A DNA stretch of 64,000 nucleotides from Pallidibacillus pasinlerensis (GTDB lineage Bacteria; Bacillota; Bacilli; Bacillales; Caldibacillaceae), in contig NZ_JAACYS010000004.1 of assembly GCF_009996845.1 (NCBI RefSeq), forward strand, positions 24,670-88,669. Reading direction: 5' to 3'. The notes under the pieces are model-generated. The model saw only the letters and a program-made list of their open reading frames with translations, ran no database searches and had not been told where the DNA came from. Position numbers and translations under genes: made by a program. Of the stretch, positions 38,401 through 50,344 are shown in pieces (the stretch's first letter is position 1; every line of letters begins with the position of its first letter).

Positions 38401-39816
38401 TGATAGCGGATGGTGCGGATTAGCAAAGGATTCAAACTTATCGATAACTTCTCCATTTTTAATTTTCACCGCTGCTAGTTCAATGATTGTGTTATAAACA
38501 GCAGAAAGTCCAGTTGTCTCAATATCGAATACTACGTATGTTGCATCATCTAATTTCCAATGCTCAGGATGGTACGCAATCGAAACACCGTCATCTACGA
38601 TATTTGCTTCAACTCCATATAAAACTTTAATACCTTGTTTTTTTGCTTGTTTATATGCCTCTGGAAAGGATTGAACAACGGCATGGTCAGTAATGGCAAC
38701 AGCTTTATGTCCCCATTTTGCCGCTTGACTAATTATATCTGAAGCTGAAACGACAGCATCCATTTGACTCATTTGCGTATGGGCATGAAGTTCAACTCGT
38801 TTTTCATCTTCTGGAGCTTTATCTTTTCGTACATCTCGCGGTTTTATTTCATTTATATCATTGGCCATTAATACTAGGTCACGGACAAATGTATCATTTT
38901 GGACGTTCCCACGAACTTTTACCCACATACCTTTTTTAACACGTGATATTTTCTCTTTATCTTCTCGATTATTGCTAGAGAACATTTTTACAAGAATAGA
39001 GTTCGTGTAATCTGTCATTTTAAATTCAAGTAGCGTTCTACCACTACGTAATTCTTTCGTTTCGCATGCGAATATATATCCTTCAACAACGATACGACGC
39101 TCTTCTTCAGTAATTTCATTTAATGTACGATATTCTTGGTCACCTTGAATTTGATATCCAATAATTAGAGGACCTTGATCTTCTTCCTCAACTGTATTAC
39201 TACTTTCTTCTGCTTGTTTTTGCATATCCATTACGGCTTGTTTTGCCCGCTCCTCATCTTCCCTTTGTCTTTCAATGAGGAATTGTTGGTATGATTCATC
39301 ATTCGTTCGATAGTTTTCATCTATATCAAACTGTAATGGAGGAAAACCGTATTGTTGAAATAAACTTAAAATAATTGGAGCATATTTTTTCTTTAAGGTC
39401 ATCCCTTCTGCGTTGTTTCGGGCTTTGACAATTATTTTATTCCCTATCAATTTCGGTACTTGTTCATTTAATAACGCTAGAAGTGCAGGTGACATACCAT
39501 CTAATTGTTGAATAACGTATTTCCAATAGTCATAAACGTATTGTTCATTTACATCTTGATTTTTTGTTTTTATAAAAAAAGAAACAGAAGCAATTTGATT
39601 AAAAGCTTCTTTTAGTCGTGTAGAAAATGGTAGAAAAACTTGAAAAGGAAGAACAGATTCAAATAAAAAGTGAAATTCCCATTTGCGAGTGCTCTTTTCT
39701 ATAACTAGTTTTTCAATTTCACCATTTTTAAAATATGGAAAGTATTGATCTTCTCGTAAATTTAATTGCTGTAAAAGAATTTGCAACTGTTCTTTATTTT
39801 TATTCATTTGATTCAT
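35488..39816 (-). CDS. polC: DNA polymerase III PolC (Gram-positive type)
   Basis: Replicative leading-strand polymerase of low-GC firmicutes. The 1442 aa protein has an N-terminal region, an OB-fold, a PHP domain ([13 protein letters not shown]) interrupted by a DEDDh proofreading exonuclease ([36 protein letters not shown]), a four-cysteine zinc finger (CPNC...CPECG) and the catalytic palm ([11 protein letters not shown]). The C-terminus has a helix-hairpin-helix. All elements are in frame, so the gene is complete. ATG at 39816 follows GGGGGG. Confidence 0.97.
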   Translation of the reverse strand: MNQMNKNKEQLQILLQQLNLREDQYFPYFKNGEIEKLVIEKSTRKWEFHFLFESVLPFQVFLPFSTRLKEAFNQIASVSFFIKTKNQDVNEQYVYDYWKYVIQQLDGMSPALLALLNEQVPKLIGNKIIVKARNNAEGMTLKKKYAPIILSLFQQYGFPPLQFDIDENYRTNDESYQQFLIERQREDEERAKQAVMDMQKQAEESSNTVEEEDQGPLIIGYQIQGDQEYRTLNEITEEERRIVVEGYIFACETKELRSGRTLLEFKMTDYTNSILVKMFSSNNREDKEKISRVKKGMWVKVRGNVQNDTFVRDLVLMANDINEIKPRDVRKDKAPEDEKRVELHAHTQMSQMDAVVSASDIISQAAKWGHKAVAITDHAVVQSFPEAYKQAKKQGIKVLYGVEANIVDDGVSIAYHPEHWKLDDATYVVFDIETTGLSAVYNTIIELAAVKIKNGEVIDKFESFANPHHPLSAFTIELTGITDDMVKDAPEPEEVLQKFYDWSRDSVIVAHNASFDTGFLNVGYQKIGLGKYSDPTIDTLELARFLFPEMKNHRLNTLAKKLNVELTQHHRAIYDAEATGFILIKLLKMAKEKGIEYLDELNEYSKSDTSYKRSRPFHATLLAQNQVGLKNLFKLVSKSLVEYFYRVPRIPRSVLLEYREGILVGSACDKGEVFETAQQKSLEELEEVAKFYDYLEVHPKAVYAPLIESDTIQDEAQLEETIKKIIQVGEKLNIPVVATGNVHYLHPRDKIYRKILINSQGGANPLNRTQLPDVHFRTTDEMLEAFQFLGEEKAKEIVVENSNKIADMIEEVQVIKDDLYTPKIEGAEDTVTNMSYEMAKKIYGDPLPEIIEKRLEKELKSIIGNGFAVIYLISHQLVKKSLDDGYLVGSRGSVGSSFVATMMEITEVNPMPPHYVCPNCKHSEFITDGSVGSGFDLPDKECPECGTFYDKEGQDIPFETFLGFNGDKVPDIDLNFSGEYQPRAHNYTRVLFGEDYVYRAGTIGTVADKTAYGYVRGFEEDNNIQLRNVERERLSMGMTGVKRTTGQHPGGIIVIPDYMDVYDFTPIQYPADDQSADWRTTHFDFHSIDENVLKLDILGHDDPTVLRMLQELSGIDPRTIPTDDPEVMGIFSSPEPLGVTEEQIMCKTGTLGIPEFGTRFVRQMLEETHPSTFSELLQISGLSHGTDVWLGNAQELIRNGICTLKDVIGCRDDIMVGLMYYGIEPSKAFKIMESVRKGRGLTEEMETEMRKHDVPDWYIDSCKKIKYMFPKAHAAAYILNAVRIAWFKVHHPLLYYATYFTVRAEDFDIDAMTSGSNAIRARIKEINDKGLDASPKEKSLLTVLELALEMCERGYSFQKIDLYKSDAHEFIIEGNSLIMPFDSIPGLGTNAAINIVKAREEGEFLSKEDLQQRGKASKTIIEFLDNHGALEGLPDQNQLSLF

Positions 39817-40021
39817 ATAATCCCCCCATAGGAATTACAAATAATAACATGTAACTCATAAGTAAAATTGCACAATTGGTTAAACTACGTTTCAGAATGT
39901 CATGGATTATTATATCATAATCTATAAGATAATCAGTAAGTTTTATTTCCCTGCTTAACTCATTTAGCAACTATAAAAAATTGATAAATACAAAAGATGG
40001 AACTATTTTATTAATAGTGAA

Positions 40022-40125
40022 GGTGGCGGCGACTCCTCCGGGAAAAGCGTGAGTCTTGAGACCCCTAGAGAAGTGTCTTGCGAGGCGAGGAGGCTCAGAG
40101 CAGTCCCTAGGAAGCGTCCGCTACC
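40022..40125 (+). repeat. interspersed GC-rich repeat, short copy (104 bp)
   Basis: Begins GGTGGCGG and ends CCGCTACC, an inverted repeat with one mismatch. It lacks both extra modules of the other copies. It lies in the polC-proS gap (39817-40208). In that gap, 39817-40021 is AT-rich with a TATAAT on the minus strand at 39909-39914 but no good -35, and the proS terminator occupies the far end. Confidence 0.87.
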
Positions 40126-40159
40126 GTAACGGAATAGATTTAAAGTGGTTTTACTTTAA

Positions 40160-40195
40160 TAAAAAAGAATGACGATGACCTATTAGTGTCATCGC
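40160..40195 (-). terminator. proS terminator
   Basis: CGATGAC (40173-40179) and GTCATCG (40188-40194) are perfect complements, followed on the minus strand by TCATTCTTTTTTATT. Confidence 0.8.
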
Positions 40196-40208
40196 CAAAC
40201 AATTTATT

Positions 40209-41903
<1,695 letters not shown>

Positions 41904-41930
41904 CTACACCTCAAAGTTTTTATCTATTTT

Positions 41931-43190
41931 CTATTTCAAAAAGAATCGTTGAATATCATTCCATGTAACGAGAATCATCAATAACATTAATAATGAAAAT
42001 CCAATTAAATGGACGAACCCTTCTTTTTCCTTGCTTACTGGTTTACCACGTAACGCTTCAATTGCGAAAAATGTGAGTCGACCACCATCTAAAGCAGGAA
42101 TTGGTAATAAGTTCATAATACCTAGGTTAACACTAAGCATTGCGCCCCAACGTAATAGGTTAAATATACCTGACTCGGCAACCATTTCTGTTGATGCGTA
42201 AATAGCTACCGGTCCCCCTAATGCATCGATTGTAAAACCACCCGTAACTAAATCACCTAAAATTATGAAAATCGTTTTTATCCAAAACCAAGTTTCTGTA
42301 AAGCCATAGGCGATTGCATCAACAAAGGATTTATCCATAGGAGCATAGACGCCAATTTTCCCTTGACCTTCAACATCATTCGGTACAACGTCTACATCAA
42401 GCACATCACCATTACGCTCTACTTGGAAGGTTAGTGTTTCACCAGGGTTATCTCGTACAATTTCTACAATCTCAGCCCATTTAGTAACTTTTTCTCCATC
42501 AATTGAATGGACAATATCCCCTTCTTGTAAGCCTGCTTCAATTGCTGCTCCATCTTCAGTAATTACACCAAGTTTTGCCTCATCTGATGGGACACCTTGT
42601 AATAAACCAATTATAATATAGACAACAACAGCTAGTAGAAAGTTAAATAATGGACCTGCAAAAATTGTTAAAGTCCTTGCTAATAATGATTTACTAGCAA
42701 ATTGACGATCCAATGGCGCGATTTGACTTTCAATCCCATTATCTACGAGAACTGCTTTTGGATCTACTTTGTAAACTTTACTTCTTTCATCTTCCTCTTC
42801 TTCAATACCTTGAATAAACAAGTCTTTCTCGATATCTGCACGCTCTATTTCTACAATTCTCGCATTCGGATATTTACTTTTTTGATTAATAATGATTTTT
42901 TGTACAACTTCATTTTCATCTAATATTAACCCAACCCGAAGACCAGGCTTTAATTCGATTAACTCGGGATCTTCACCGGCCATGCGTACGTATCCACCAA
43001 GGGGTAATAGCCGAATTGTATACACCGTTTCGTTCTTTTTAAACGCAAAAACTTTGGGACCAAAACCAATGGCAAATTCCCGACAAAGAATGCCGGCTTT
43101 TTTCGCGAATAAAAAATGACCTAATTCGTGAAAAAATACAAGGGCTCCAAATAATAAAATAAAAGCTATAACAGTTGATAGTGTACTCAA
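41931..43190 (-). CDS. rasP: site-2 intramembrane metalloprotease RasP
   Basis: Cleaves anti-sigma factors such as RsiW, FtsL and signal-peptide remnants inside the membrane. The 419 aa protein has the zinc motif HELGH at residues 21-25 in the first transmembrane segment, a PDZ domain (about 200-270; GLQEGDIVHSIDG) and the second active-site motif NLLPIPALDGG near 365. The start is TTG at 43190, 8 bases after GGTGGGG. It sits between dxr and proS, the usual Bacillus order. Confidence 0.94.
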   Translation of the reverse strand: MSTLSTVIAFILLFGALVFFHELGHFLFAKKAGILCREFAIGFGPKVFAFKKNETVYTIRLLPLGGYVRMAGEDPELIELKPGLRVGLILDENEVVQKIIINQKSKYPNARIVEIERADIEKDLFIQGIEEEEDERSKVYKVDPKAVLVDNGIESQIAPLDRQFASKSLLARTLTIFAGPLFNFLLAVVVYIIIGLLQGVPSDEAKLGVITEDGAAIEAGLQEGDIVHSIDGEKVTKWAEIVEIVRDNPGETLTFQVERNGDVLDVDVVPNDVEGQGKIGVYAPMDKSFVDAIAYGFTETWFWIKTIFIILGDLVTGGFTIDALGGPVAIYASTEMVAESGIFNLLRWGAMLSVNLGIMNLLPIPALDGGRLTFFAIEALRGKPVSKEKEGFVHLIGFSLLMLLMILVTWNDIQRFFLK

Positions 43191-43265
43191 AATTATTACC
43201 CCACCTTTATGAAATAAAATTTACACATTAAAACAATCTAATTATGAATCCTTAATTTTGTTGTT

Positions 43266-44408
43266 TTATTTATAGCGACTAACAATATCTCTCGTTTCTT
43301 TATCAACATGGAGAATCGTCTGTAAATCAGGGTTCGCTATTACTTGATGGGATGTCAAAGCTTTTTCAATCCAGTCTTCAATTTCTAAGAAAGAGATTTT
43401 CCCCGTCAAAAATGCTTGTACTGCAACTTCATTCGCTGCATTTAAAACGACAGGTAAAGTACCACCATTTTTACCTGCTTCATAGGCAAAGTGTAAACAT
43501 CTGAACCGTTCAAAGTCCATTTTTTCAAAATGGAGGCTACCGATTTTTGCTAAATCTAATCGTTCAGAATTTGACGGTAAACGCTCAGGATAAGTTAATG
43601 CATATTGAATCGGAATTCGCATGTCTGGTGTACCGAGTTGAGCAATGACAGAACCATCAGTAAACTCAACCATTGAATGAATAGTGCTTTCACGATGAAG
43701 TAAGCATTCAATTTTTTCATATGGTTGATTAAATAACCAATGAGCTTCAATCACTTCTAGTCCTTTATTCATCATTGTAGCAGAATCGATTGTAATTTTC
43801 GCTCCCATTGACCAATTCGGATGGTTTAACGCGTCTTCAACAGTTACATTTACTAGTTCATCTCTTGATTTATCGCGAAAACTTCCACCTGATGCTGTAA
43901 TAATTAACCGTTCAATTTCCTTTTCGTTTTCCCCATTTAAACATTGAAAAATTGCGGAATGTTCACTATCAACAGGTAATATAGTGACATTATGTTCCTT
44001 CGCTTTCGTCATTACAATATGTCCCGCTGTTACTAACGTTTCTTTATTCGCGATTGCAATTGTTTTTCCTGCTTCAATTGCTTGTAAAGTTGGTAATAGA
44101 CCTACACTACCTAAAATAGCATTTACTAAAACTTCTGTATCTTCACAAGTTGCAACTTCAATTAAACCTTCTTCACCATAAGTAAATTTTATATTTTTTG
44201 GAAATTCTGCCTTTAATCGTTCTTTATCTTCTTTATTTTGAACGGAAACAATAGCTGGTTGAAATTCTCGAATAATTTTCCTCGTTAAATCAAGATTTTT
44301 CCCAACGGCAATTGCTTGTAATTTAAAGCGTTCAGGATTGGACCGAATAACATCTAATGTCTGTGTACCAATCGAACCCGTTGCACCTAATAAACTTATC
44401 CCTTTCAA
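43266..44408 (-). CDS. dxr: 1-deoxy-D-xylulose 5-phosphate reductoisomerase
   Basis: Second enzyme of the non-mevalonate isoprenoid pathway, giving MEP. The 380 aa protein has the NADPH-binding [13 protein letters not shown], the substrate/metal motif [10 protein letters not shown] and [11 protein letters not shown] at 44408 follows GAGGGGAT. It lies between cdsA and rasP, and together with uppS supplies the undecaprenyl carrier. Confidence 0.96.
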   Translation of the reverse strand: MKGISLLGATGSIGTQTLDVIRSNPERFKLQAIAVGKNLDLTRKIIREFQPAIVSVQNKEDKERLKAEFPKNIKFTYGEEGLIEVATCEDTEVLVNAILGSVGLLPTLQAIEAGKTIAIANKETLVTAGHIVMTKAKEHNVTILPVDSEHSAIFQCLNGENEKEIERLIITASGGSFRDKSRDELVNVTVEDALNHPNWSMGAKITIDSATMMNKGLEVIEAHWLFNQPYEKIECLLHRESTIHSMVEFTDGSVIAQLGTPDMRIPIQYALTYPERLPSNSERLDLAKIGSLHFEKMDFERFRCLHFAYEAGKNGGTLPVVLNAANEVAVQAFLTGKISFLEIEDWIEKALTSHQVIANPDLQTILHVDKETRDIVSRYK

Positions 44409-44461
44409 ATCCCCTCACCTCAAATATATGTATGAACAAGTACATCATTCTATTTTTTCTT

Positions 44462-45259
44462 TTAAATGAATTGCAGAAAATGTAACAACGGCATAACAAA
44501 AAGCCAACTATCTACTCGATCCAATATACCCCCATGACCAGGTAACAAGTTGCCTGAATCTTTTACATTGTAAAATCGTTTTAATGCAGATTCTACTAAA
44601 TCACCTAACTGACCGAATATTGATAATATAATTGTTATAATAATTAAATGTATTAACTGATATTCTTGTCCTAATTCGGTAAAAAAGAAAAAGATGAGTG
44701 TCACTACTAATGCACACACAACTCCACCTATGGATCCTTCTACCGTTTTGTTCGGACTAATGGTTGGTGCAAGTTTTCTTCTACCGAACTTTCGTCCAAT
44801 AAAATATGCTCCAGAATCCGTTGCCCAAATTAGAAACAGGGCAAAGAATATGTATAAAATCCCAGCAGTTCTTGTTTCGAGAATATAAAAAAAGCCGATT
44901 CCTATATATAAAACTGTTAATACAGTATAGCCTACATTTTCAAAAGAAAATTTGTTGTGACTAATTATTGAATATGTCATAAGGATTAGAATACCAAAAA
45001 AGATTAATTCAATTTTCAATTCTAAATCTATAAATGAAAAGAATTGGTACTGGTCAATTGGAATCATAAATATCCATAAAATTAACAAAGAAAGAATTCC
45101 AGGAAATGTAAAAATTGGGATTTTTTTCATTCGCAATACTTCAAATAATGCTATAGAAGCCATTGCATATATTAAAAGTAAAAACGGGAATCCTCCGATA
45201 AACGTTAATGGTAAAAATATTAAAGCTGCAATCACACCTGTGATTATTCGTTGTATCAT
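44462..45259 (-). CDS. cdsA: phosphatidate cytidylyltransferase
   Basis: Makes CDP-diacylglycerol, the precursor of pgsA products. The 265 aa integral membrane protein has about eight hydrophobic segments and the complete CdsA signature near its end: KRFYNVKDSGNLLPGHGG, then ILDRVDS. I chose ATG at 45259 (MIQRIITGVIAALIF), preceded by GGTGAGG; the longer frame overlaps uppS. It starts 13 bases after the uppS stop and is followed by dxr. Confidence 0.94.
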   Translation of the reverse strand: MIQRIITGVIAALIFLPLTFIGGFPFLLLIYAMASIALFEVLRMKKIPIFTFPGILSLLILWIFMIPIDQYQFFSFIDLELKIELIFFGILILMTYSIISHNKFSFENVGYTVLTVLYIGIGFFYILETRTAGILYIFFALFLIWATDSGAYFIGRKFGRRKLAPTISPNKTVEGSIGGVVCALVVTLIFFFFTELGQEYQLIHLIIITIILSIFGQLGDLVESALKRFYNVKDSGNLLPGHGGILDRVDSWLFVMPLLHFLQFI

Positions 45260-45272
45260 ATTAACCTCACCT

Positions 45273-46049
45273 TTAAATTCCGCCAAAGCGACGTGAACGT
45301 TTTTGATATTGCTCAATTGCATTTAAAAATTCTTCTTCGTTGAAATCTGGCCATAATACATTTGTAAAACAAAACTCAGTATAAGCTAATTGCCAAAGCA
45401 TAAAATTACTTAACCGAATTTCACCACTTGTACGTATTAACAAGTCTGGGTCGGGTAAATTTTTCGTCATTAAATAGTTAGAAAAAAGTTCTTCGGAAAT
45501 ATTTTCTTCGACAATTTTTCCATTTTTAATATCTAGGGCAATTTCTTTAACCGCATGTAAAATTTCAGCTCGACTTCCGTAATTTAAAGCAAAGTTTAAA
45601 ATAAGTCCATCATTATCCTTCGTGTCATCTATTGCTTTATCAACAGCCCGTAGAGTATGTTTAGGGATTTGCGTGCGATCACCAATCATTTGCACTTTAA
45701 CATTTTTTTCAATCAGTTCTGGTAAATAAATTTTCAAAAATTCTTCTGGAAGGTTCATTAAATAATCTACTTCCGTCTTAGGTCGCTTCCAGTTTTCAGT
45801 TGAGAAAGCAAACATCGTCAACGTTTCGATTCCAAGATCATTTGCTAAAATTGTGATTTTACGAACCACTTTCATTCCTTCATGGTGTCCGGCAACTCTT
45901 GGTAATGAACGCTTTTTAGCCCATCTTCCGTTTCCATCCATAATAATCGCTACGTGTTTCGGAATAACCGATGACTTTACTTTATCAATTCGTTCCGTTT
46001 CGGTTTTAGGGGCTGTTGTTTGCTTTTTAAAAAATTTATTATAAAACAT
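45273..46049 (-). CDS. uppS: undecaprenyl pyrophosphate synthase
   Basis: cis-Prenyltransferase that builds the C55 lipid carrier for peptidoglycan and teichoic acid. The 258 aa protein has IIMDGNGRWAKKR (catalytic Asp), GHHEGMKVV, AFSTENWKRP and RTSGEIRLSNFMLWQ, and starts with ~20 extra basic residues. ATG at 46049 has GGAGG upstream. It is the first gene of uppS-cdsA-dxr-rasP-proS; the frr terminator ends the run before it. Confidence 0.95.
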   Translation of the reverse strand: MFYNKFFKKQTTAPKTETERIDKVKSSVIPKHVAIIMDGNGRWAKKRSLPRVAGHHEGMKVVRKITILANDLGIETLTMFAFSTENWKRPKTEVDYLMNLPEEFLKIYLPELIEKNVKVQMIGDRTQIPKHTLRAVDKAIDDTKDNDGLILNFALNYGSRAEILHAVKEIALDIKNGKIVEENISEELFSNYLMTKNLPDPDLLIRTSGEIRLSNFMLWQLAYTEFCFTNVLWPDFNEEEFLNAIEQYQKRSRRFGGI

Positions 46050-46266
46050 CGTTCATCCTCCACTTTTTCCTTAAAAAAGCATATGTATTCACAGGTAAAG
46101 CAAACTATTTTCTCTCGATATTAAGAAAATGAATTTCAGCTCAAAAACTGTTTACCTTTTTAAGTATATATAATCTTAACTACATTAGTAAATTATACCA
46201 GTTTTTTAATAATTAAAGAATAAAAATATCAATGGAATACATACATTATATAGGAAAAAGGATATA

Positions 46267-46296
46267 GAAAAAACCCCTTATTCTTATAGGGGTTTC
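46267..46296 (-). terminator. frr terminator
   Basis: AAACCCCT (46271-46278) and AGGGGTTT (46288-46295) are perfect complements, followed on the minus strand by TTTTTTC. Confidence 0.85.
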
Positions 46297-46320
46297 AAAA
46301 GAAAATTCTATGTAAAATAA

Positions 46321-46878
46321 TTATACTTCTAAAACTTCTTCCTCTTTTTCTTTCGTTAATTGATCAATTTTTGCAATATATTCATCTGTTAATTTTTGAA
46401 CATCTTCAGTTAAACTACGTAATTCGTCTTCAGTGATATCCCCATTTTTCTCTTGTTTTTTCAAGTCATCATTTGCATCTCTACGAATGTTACGAACGGC
46501 AACTTTTGCATCTTCAGATTCTTTTTTCACAAGTTTAACTAGTTCTTTTCTGCGTTCCTCTGTTAATGGTGGAAATGCAAGTCTAACTACAGTACCGTCA
46601 CTTGTAGGATTAATTCCTAAATCTGATTTTTGGATAGCCTTTTCAACCTCACCTACGATTGATTTATCATAAGGTTGGATTACTAACATTCTTGCTTCAG
46701 GTACAGAAATAGATGCAATTTGATTAATTGGTGTTGGTACACCGTAATATTCTACTTGAATTCGATCTAACAGGGAAGCGTGTGCTCGTCCTGCACGAAT
46801 TGAAGCTAGATTACGAGTATAAGCTTGGATTGCTTTTGACATGCGATCTTCTGTGTTTTTTAATATATCATTTGCCAT
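46321..46878 (-). CDS. frr: ribosome recycling factor
   Basis: Splits post-termination ribosomes with EF-G. The 185 aa sequence is canonical: [19 protein letters not shown], then RREL-type three-helix C-terminus ([17 protein letters not shown]). It starts one base after the pyrH stop and is followed by a terminator. The rpsB-tsf-pyrH-frr order is the usual one. Confidence 0.97.
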   Translation of the reverse strand: MANDILKNTEDRMSKAIQAYTRNLASIRAGRAHASLLDRIQVEYYGVPTPINQIASISVPEARMLVIQPYDKSIVGEVEKAIQKSDLGINPTSDGTVVRLAFPPLTEERRKELVKLVKKESEDAKVAVRNIRRDANDDLKKQEKNGDITEDELRSLTEDVQKLTDEYIAKIDQLTKEKEEEVLEV

Positions 46879-46879
46879 A

Positions 46880-47602
46880 TTATTTCCCCCTCACAAACGT
46901 TCCAATAGTTTCACCTAGAACTACTTTTTTGATATTTCCTTCCTCCATAATTGAGAATACAATAAGTGGAATATCATTGTCCATACATAAAGTAGATGCA
47001 GTTGAATCCATTACTTGTAGATTGTTTTTAATAACATCTAAATAAGATAGTTCTGAGTATTTCTTCGCATTTTTGTCCTTAAGTGGATCAGCAGTGTATA
47101 CACCGTCTACATTATTTTTTGCCATCAATATAACATCTGCTTCAATTTCAGCTGCTCTTAAAGCTGCAGTAGTATCAGTTGAGAAATATGGATTTCCAGT
47201 TCCCGCTGCGAAAATAACTACACGTTTCTTCTCTAAATGGCGAATAGCTCGACGACGAATATAAGGTTCTGCTACTTGTCGCATTTCAATGGACGTTTGA
47301 ACTCTTGTTTCGATACCAAGTTGTTCTAAACTGTCTTGAAGTGATAATGAATTCATTACAGTTGCCAGCATCCCCATATAATCTGCTGTTGCTCTGTCCA
47401 TCCCCATTTCACTTCCTGTTTTACCGCGCCAAATATTTCCACCGCCAACAACAACGGCAACTTCAACACCAAGTTCTACAATTTCTTTTACTTGAGTTGC
47501 AATGGATTTAATAATTGCCGGATTTATACCGAAGCCTTGCTCTCCAGCTAAAGCTTCACCGCTTAATTTTAAAACTACACGTTTAAATTTTGCATTCGTC
47601 AT
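46880..47602 (-). CDS. pyrH: UMP kinase
   Basis: Phosphorylates UMP to UDP. The 240 aa amino-acid-kinase-fold protein shows [47 protein letters not shown] and the C-terminal [11 protein letters not shown]. Its ATG is preceded by GGGGGCTTTCT, a weak-looking site. It is coupled to frr. The tsf terminator lies just upstream, so expression depends on read-through or a promoter I cannot identify. Confidence 0.97.
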   Translation of the reverse strand: MTNAKFKRVVLKLSGEALAGEQGFGINPAIIKSIATQVKEIVELGVEVAVVVGGGNIWRGKTGSEMGMDRATADYMGMLATVMNSLSLQDSLEQLGIETRVQTSIEMRQVAEPYIRRRAIRHLEKKRVVIFAAGTGNPYFSTDTTAALRAAEIEADVILMAKNNVDGVYTADPLKDKNAKKYSELSYLDVIKNNLQVMDSTASTLCMDNDIPLIVFSIMEEGNIKKVVLGETIGTFVRGK

Positions 47603-47653
47603 AGAAAGCCCCCGCTATGTAAAAATATTTATTGAAAGTTTATATATTTTCCA

Positions 47654-47716
47654 TAAAAAGGTTGACAAGGAAGTAATTATTTAATTGTTAATTACTTTCA
47701 CATCGTCAACCTTTTT
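47654..47716 (-). terminator. tsf terminator
   Basis: AAAAAGGTTGAC (47655-47666) and GTCAACCTTTTT (47705-47716) are perfect 12-bp arms with an inner stem GTAATTA / TAATTAC; the minus strand ends in TTTTTATGG. Confidence 0.8.
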
Positions 47717-47724
47717 AAATATTA

Positions 47725-48606
47725 TTATTTTTTAATTTGGCTCATAACTTCTTCAGCGAAGTTCTCTTCACGTTTTTCTAAACCTTCACCAACTTCATAG
47801 CGTACGAAACCTTTAATAGTTGCGTTATGAGATTTTACAAATTGTCCAACTGTAACGTCAGGGTTTTTAACAAATTCTTGATCAATAAGAGTAATTTCTT
47901 TGAAGAATTTTTTCAAACGGCCGACAACCATTTTTTCAACGATGTTTTCTGGTTTACCTTCATTTAATGCTTGTTGTTTTAATACTTCTTTTTCACGTTC
48001 TACTTCTTCTTGAGGAACTTGAGATTCATCTAAATATTTAGGGTTTAAAGCAGCGATATGCATAGATACATCTTTTGCAACTGATTCGTCAGTTGTACCA
48101 TCTAAGACAGTTAGAACAGAAATACGTCCACCTAAATGTTCGTAAGCACCAAATGCTGCGTTATCATCTTTAGTTACTACTTCGAAACGACGTAGAGTGA
48201 TTTTTTCACCGATTTTAGCAATTGCTGCATTTAAATGTTCGCTAACAGTAGTACCATTTTCCATTTTTTGTTCAAGTGCTTCTTCAACAGTAGCAGGTTT
48301 GTTTTTTAATAAATGTGTAGCTAATTCATTAACTAATGTTAAGAATTGTTCGTTTTTCGCAACGAAGTCAGTTTCTGCGTTAACTTCTAAAATAACTGCG
48401 TCATTACCTTCAGTTACGATTGAAGTAATACCTTCAGCAGCAATACGGTCTGCTTTTTTCGCAGCACTAGCCATACCTTTTTCACGTAAAAAGTCAATCG
48501 CTTTTTCCATATCACCGTTTGTTTCTGTTAAAGCTTTTTTGCAGTCCATCATACCTGCACCAGTTTTTTCACGTAATTCTTTAACCATTTGGGCTGTAAT
48601 TGCCAT
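47725..48606 (-). CDS. tsf: elongation factor Ts
   Basis: Nucleotide exchange factor for EF-Tu. The 293 aa protein shows the UBA-like start [18 protein letters not shown] and the core [17 protein letters not shown], with dimerisation region near 200-260. GGAGG lies 8 bases upstream of the ATG. It follows rpsB with a terminator between and is itself followed by a terminator. Confidence 0.97.
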   Translation of the reverse strand: MAITAQMVKELREKTGAGMMDCKKALTETNGDMEKAIDFLREKGMASAAKKADRIAAEGITSIVTEGNDAVILEVNAETDFVAKNEQFLTLVNELATHLLKNKPATVEEALEQKMENGTTVSEHLNAAIAKIGEKITLRRFEVVTKDDNAAFGAYEHLGGRISVLTVLDGTTDESVAKDVSMHIAALNPKYLDESQVPQEEVEREKEVLKQQALNEGKPENIVEKMVVGRLKKFFKEITLIDQEFVKNPDVTVGQFVKSHNATIKGFVRYEVGEGLEKREENFAEEVMSQIKK

Positions 48607-48689
48607 GTTTATTTCCTCCTTGAAAAAAATAAGTTATGTACCTTTTAGTATGTATAAAGAAAAAATAATAATTTATTATGGAACTATCT

Positions 48690-48728
48690 TTTAAAAAAGG
48701 TGATAAGGGATTACCCTCTTATCACCTA
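48690..48728 (-). terminator. terminator between rpsB and tsf
   Basis: AGGTGATAAG (48698-48707) and CTTATCACCT (48718-48727) are perfect complements with an inner GGG/CCC, followed on the minus strand by TTTTTT. Probably partial, to let tsf be read. Confidence 0.8.
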
Positions 48729-48741
48729 TATCATTCAAAAA

Positions 48742-49482
48742 TTACTCAGCTGATTCTGCAACTACTTCTTGTTGTTCCTCTTCAGCAACAACTTCTTCTT
48801 CGCCTTGTTTAGCTTCTAAAATCGCATCAGCCATTTTGCTAGTGATTAATTTTACTGCACGAATCGCATCGTCATTTGAAGGAATGACATAATCGATCTC
48901 ATCTGGGTCACAGTTTGTATCAACCATCGCAACGATTGGAATATTTAATTTACGAGCTTCTTGAACAGCGATACGCTCTTTACGTGGATCGATGATGAAG
49001 ATTGCATCTGGTAAATCTTTCATATCTTTAATTCCACCAAGGAAACGTTCTAATTTTTCTTGTTCTTTTTTCAAACCAACAACTTCTTTTTTAGGTAGAA
49101 CATCAAACGTACCGTCTTCTGCCATTCTTTCAAGTTCTTTCAAACGTTGTACACGTTTGCGGATAGTTTGGAAGTTAGTTAATGTTCCACCTAACCAACG
49201 ATGGTTTACATAGTACATACCAACACGTTCTGCTTCTTCTTTAACAGATTCTTGTGCTTGTTTTTTAGTACCAACGAATAATACGTTACCACCTTCAGCA
49301 GCAAGCTCTTTTAAGAAGTTGTAAGCTTCTTCAACTTTTTTAACTGTTTTTTGAAGATCGATGATGTAGATGCCGTTTCTTTCTTGGAAAATGTATTTTT
49401 TCATTTTTGGATTCCAACGGCGAGTCTGGTGACCGAAATGTACACCAGCTTCAAGTAATTGCTTCATAGATAAAACTGACAT
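48742..49482 (-). CDS. rpsB: 30S ribosomal protein S2
   Basis: Late-assembling small-subunit protein. The 246 aa sequence begins [32 protein letters not shown] and has the usual [19 protein letters not shown] and a Glu-rich tail. GGAGGAAATTTTTT lies before the ATG. A structured leader and a good promoter precede it, so it begins the rpsB-tsf-pyrH-frr run after swrB. Confidence 0.97.
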   Translation of the reverse strand: MSVLSMKQLLEAGVHFGHQTRRWNPKMKKYIFQERNGIYIIDLQKTVKKVEEAYNFLKELAAEGGNVLFVGTKKQAQESVKEEAERVGMYYVNHRWLGGTLTNFQTIRKRVQRLKELERMAEDGTFDVLPKKEVVGLKKEQEKLERFLGGIKDMKDLPDAIFIIDPRKERIAVQEARKLNIPIVAMVDTNCDPDEIDYVIPSNDDAIRAVKLITSKMADAILEAKQGEEEVVAEEEQQEVVAESAE

Positions 49483-49520
49483 AAAAAATTTCCTCCTAAT
49501 ATATTGGTTTTTTTATCCTC

Positions 49521-49582
49521 CGCTCGCTTCTTCTTCAAACAGGACTGAAAAAATTCAGCACCCCCATTTGAATCAGCGAACG
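49521..49582 (-). promoter_or_regulatory. candidate structured mRNA leader of rpsB
   Basis: On the minus strand, CGTTCGCT pairs with AGCGAGCG (49575-49582 with 49521-49528; one G-U), enclosing TTCAAA / TTTGAA (49567-49572 with 49534-49539) and an apical CTGAA / TTCAG hairpin (49545-49558). The GGGGGTG and CCTG internal loop lies between them. Such a leader is the expected place for S2 autoregulation. No family match can be confirmed here. Confidence 0.5.
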
Positions 49583-49603
49583 TGTGTATTCACACCATTA
49601 GTA

Positions 49604-49632
49604 ACTATATCACATATAAAATTGACATTCAA
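49604..49632 (-). promoter_or_regulatory. SigA-type promoter for rpsB
   Basis: TTGAAT (49627-49632) and TATAGT (49604-49609) on the minus strand with a 17-bp spacer. Transcripts would start near 49597 and include the structured leader. This lies between swrB and rpsB, where no terminator is seen. Confidence 0.6.
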
Positions 49633-49691
49633 GGTAAAATTTTTAATTTTATTTTGCTGATAGATACGGATTTAATGAGTGTTTGACTAAA

Positions 49692-50333
49692 TTAATGCGT
49701 TTGAATCTCTCGAAGTTCCGGAGAGAATTTAATTAATAGTTCAACTTCCGTTTTCCCTTTATCCAATCTTTTGGCGATTGTTTCTACTGTTTCCCCTGCC
49801 ATTAATAACTCTTTAATTTGTTTTATTTCCAAATCATGAGGATTCAAAACCTCATGGCGATCAATTTCATCATTTTTTATCTCAGTGTTTTTCACTTTAC
49901 CGTCATCTTTGTTAACTAAAGAGTCGTTCGCATAATTTCCTGCTTCTTTTTCGCTATTCATATTCAACATTTGCTGATACATCTTTACGCCTGAATATAA
50001 TGGCGGACTTTTAATAGAAATTGAATCATTGTATATATTATTCTCGAATTGTTGAATTCGTTCACTATTTTCAATAGATGAAGGTTGATTTTTTTCAGAA
50101 ACTTGTTCAAACGGTTCACTTTCACTTTTCATTTCTTTTAACTTCCTAATAAATTTCTCATTTTCTTCTTGCATCTGCATAAAAAAGGAGGACATTGAAT
50201 CCTCGAATTGCTCATTTAATTGCTTATATTTTTTCTCTAGTTCAGTGAATTTTGTTTGTCTATTAAAAAGTATTATCGTAGCAAAAATTGCGATAAGTGA
50301 TAGTAGAAAGTTTATTATAATTAGAAAGCCCAT
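49692..50333 (-). CDS. swrB: SwrB-like protein, flagellar basal-body/swarming factor
   Basis: A 213 aa bitopic membrane protein: one N-terminal transmembrane helix (residues ~3-23), a coiled coil (~25-65), a variable Ser/Asn/Glu-rich middle and a C-terminal helix-turn-helix-like end (IKELLMAGETVETIAKRL, then GKTEVELLIKF). Position after sigD and the C-terminal pattern match SwrB/YlxL, which in B. subtilis activates flagellar type III export. Longer than the B. subtilis protein (about 167 aa as I recall). The gene just upstream has no such partner in B. subtilis. Confidence 0.75.
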   Translation of the reverse strand: MGFLIIINFLLSLIAIFATIILFNRQTKFTELEKKYKQLNEQFEDSMSSFFMQMQEENEKFIRKLKEMKSESEPFEQVSEKNQPSSIENSERIQQFENNIYNDSISIKSPPLYSGVKMYQQMLNMNSEKEAGNYANDSLVNKDDGKVKNTEIKNDEIDRHEVLNPHDLEIKQIKELLMAGETVETIAKRLDKGKTEVELLIKFSPELREIQTH

Positions 50334-50344
50334 CTTTCTCTCCT

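Noticed and set aside
48197..48694. 165 aa open frame on the plus strand
   Set aside because: Antisense to tsf; Ser/Ala-rich composition is a by-product of the tsf codon pattern.
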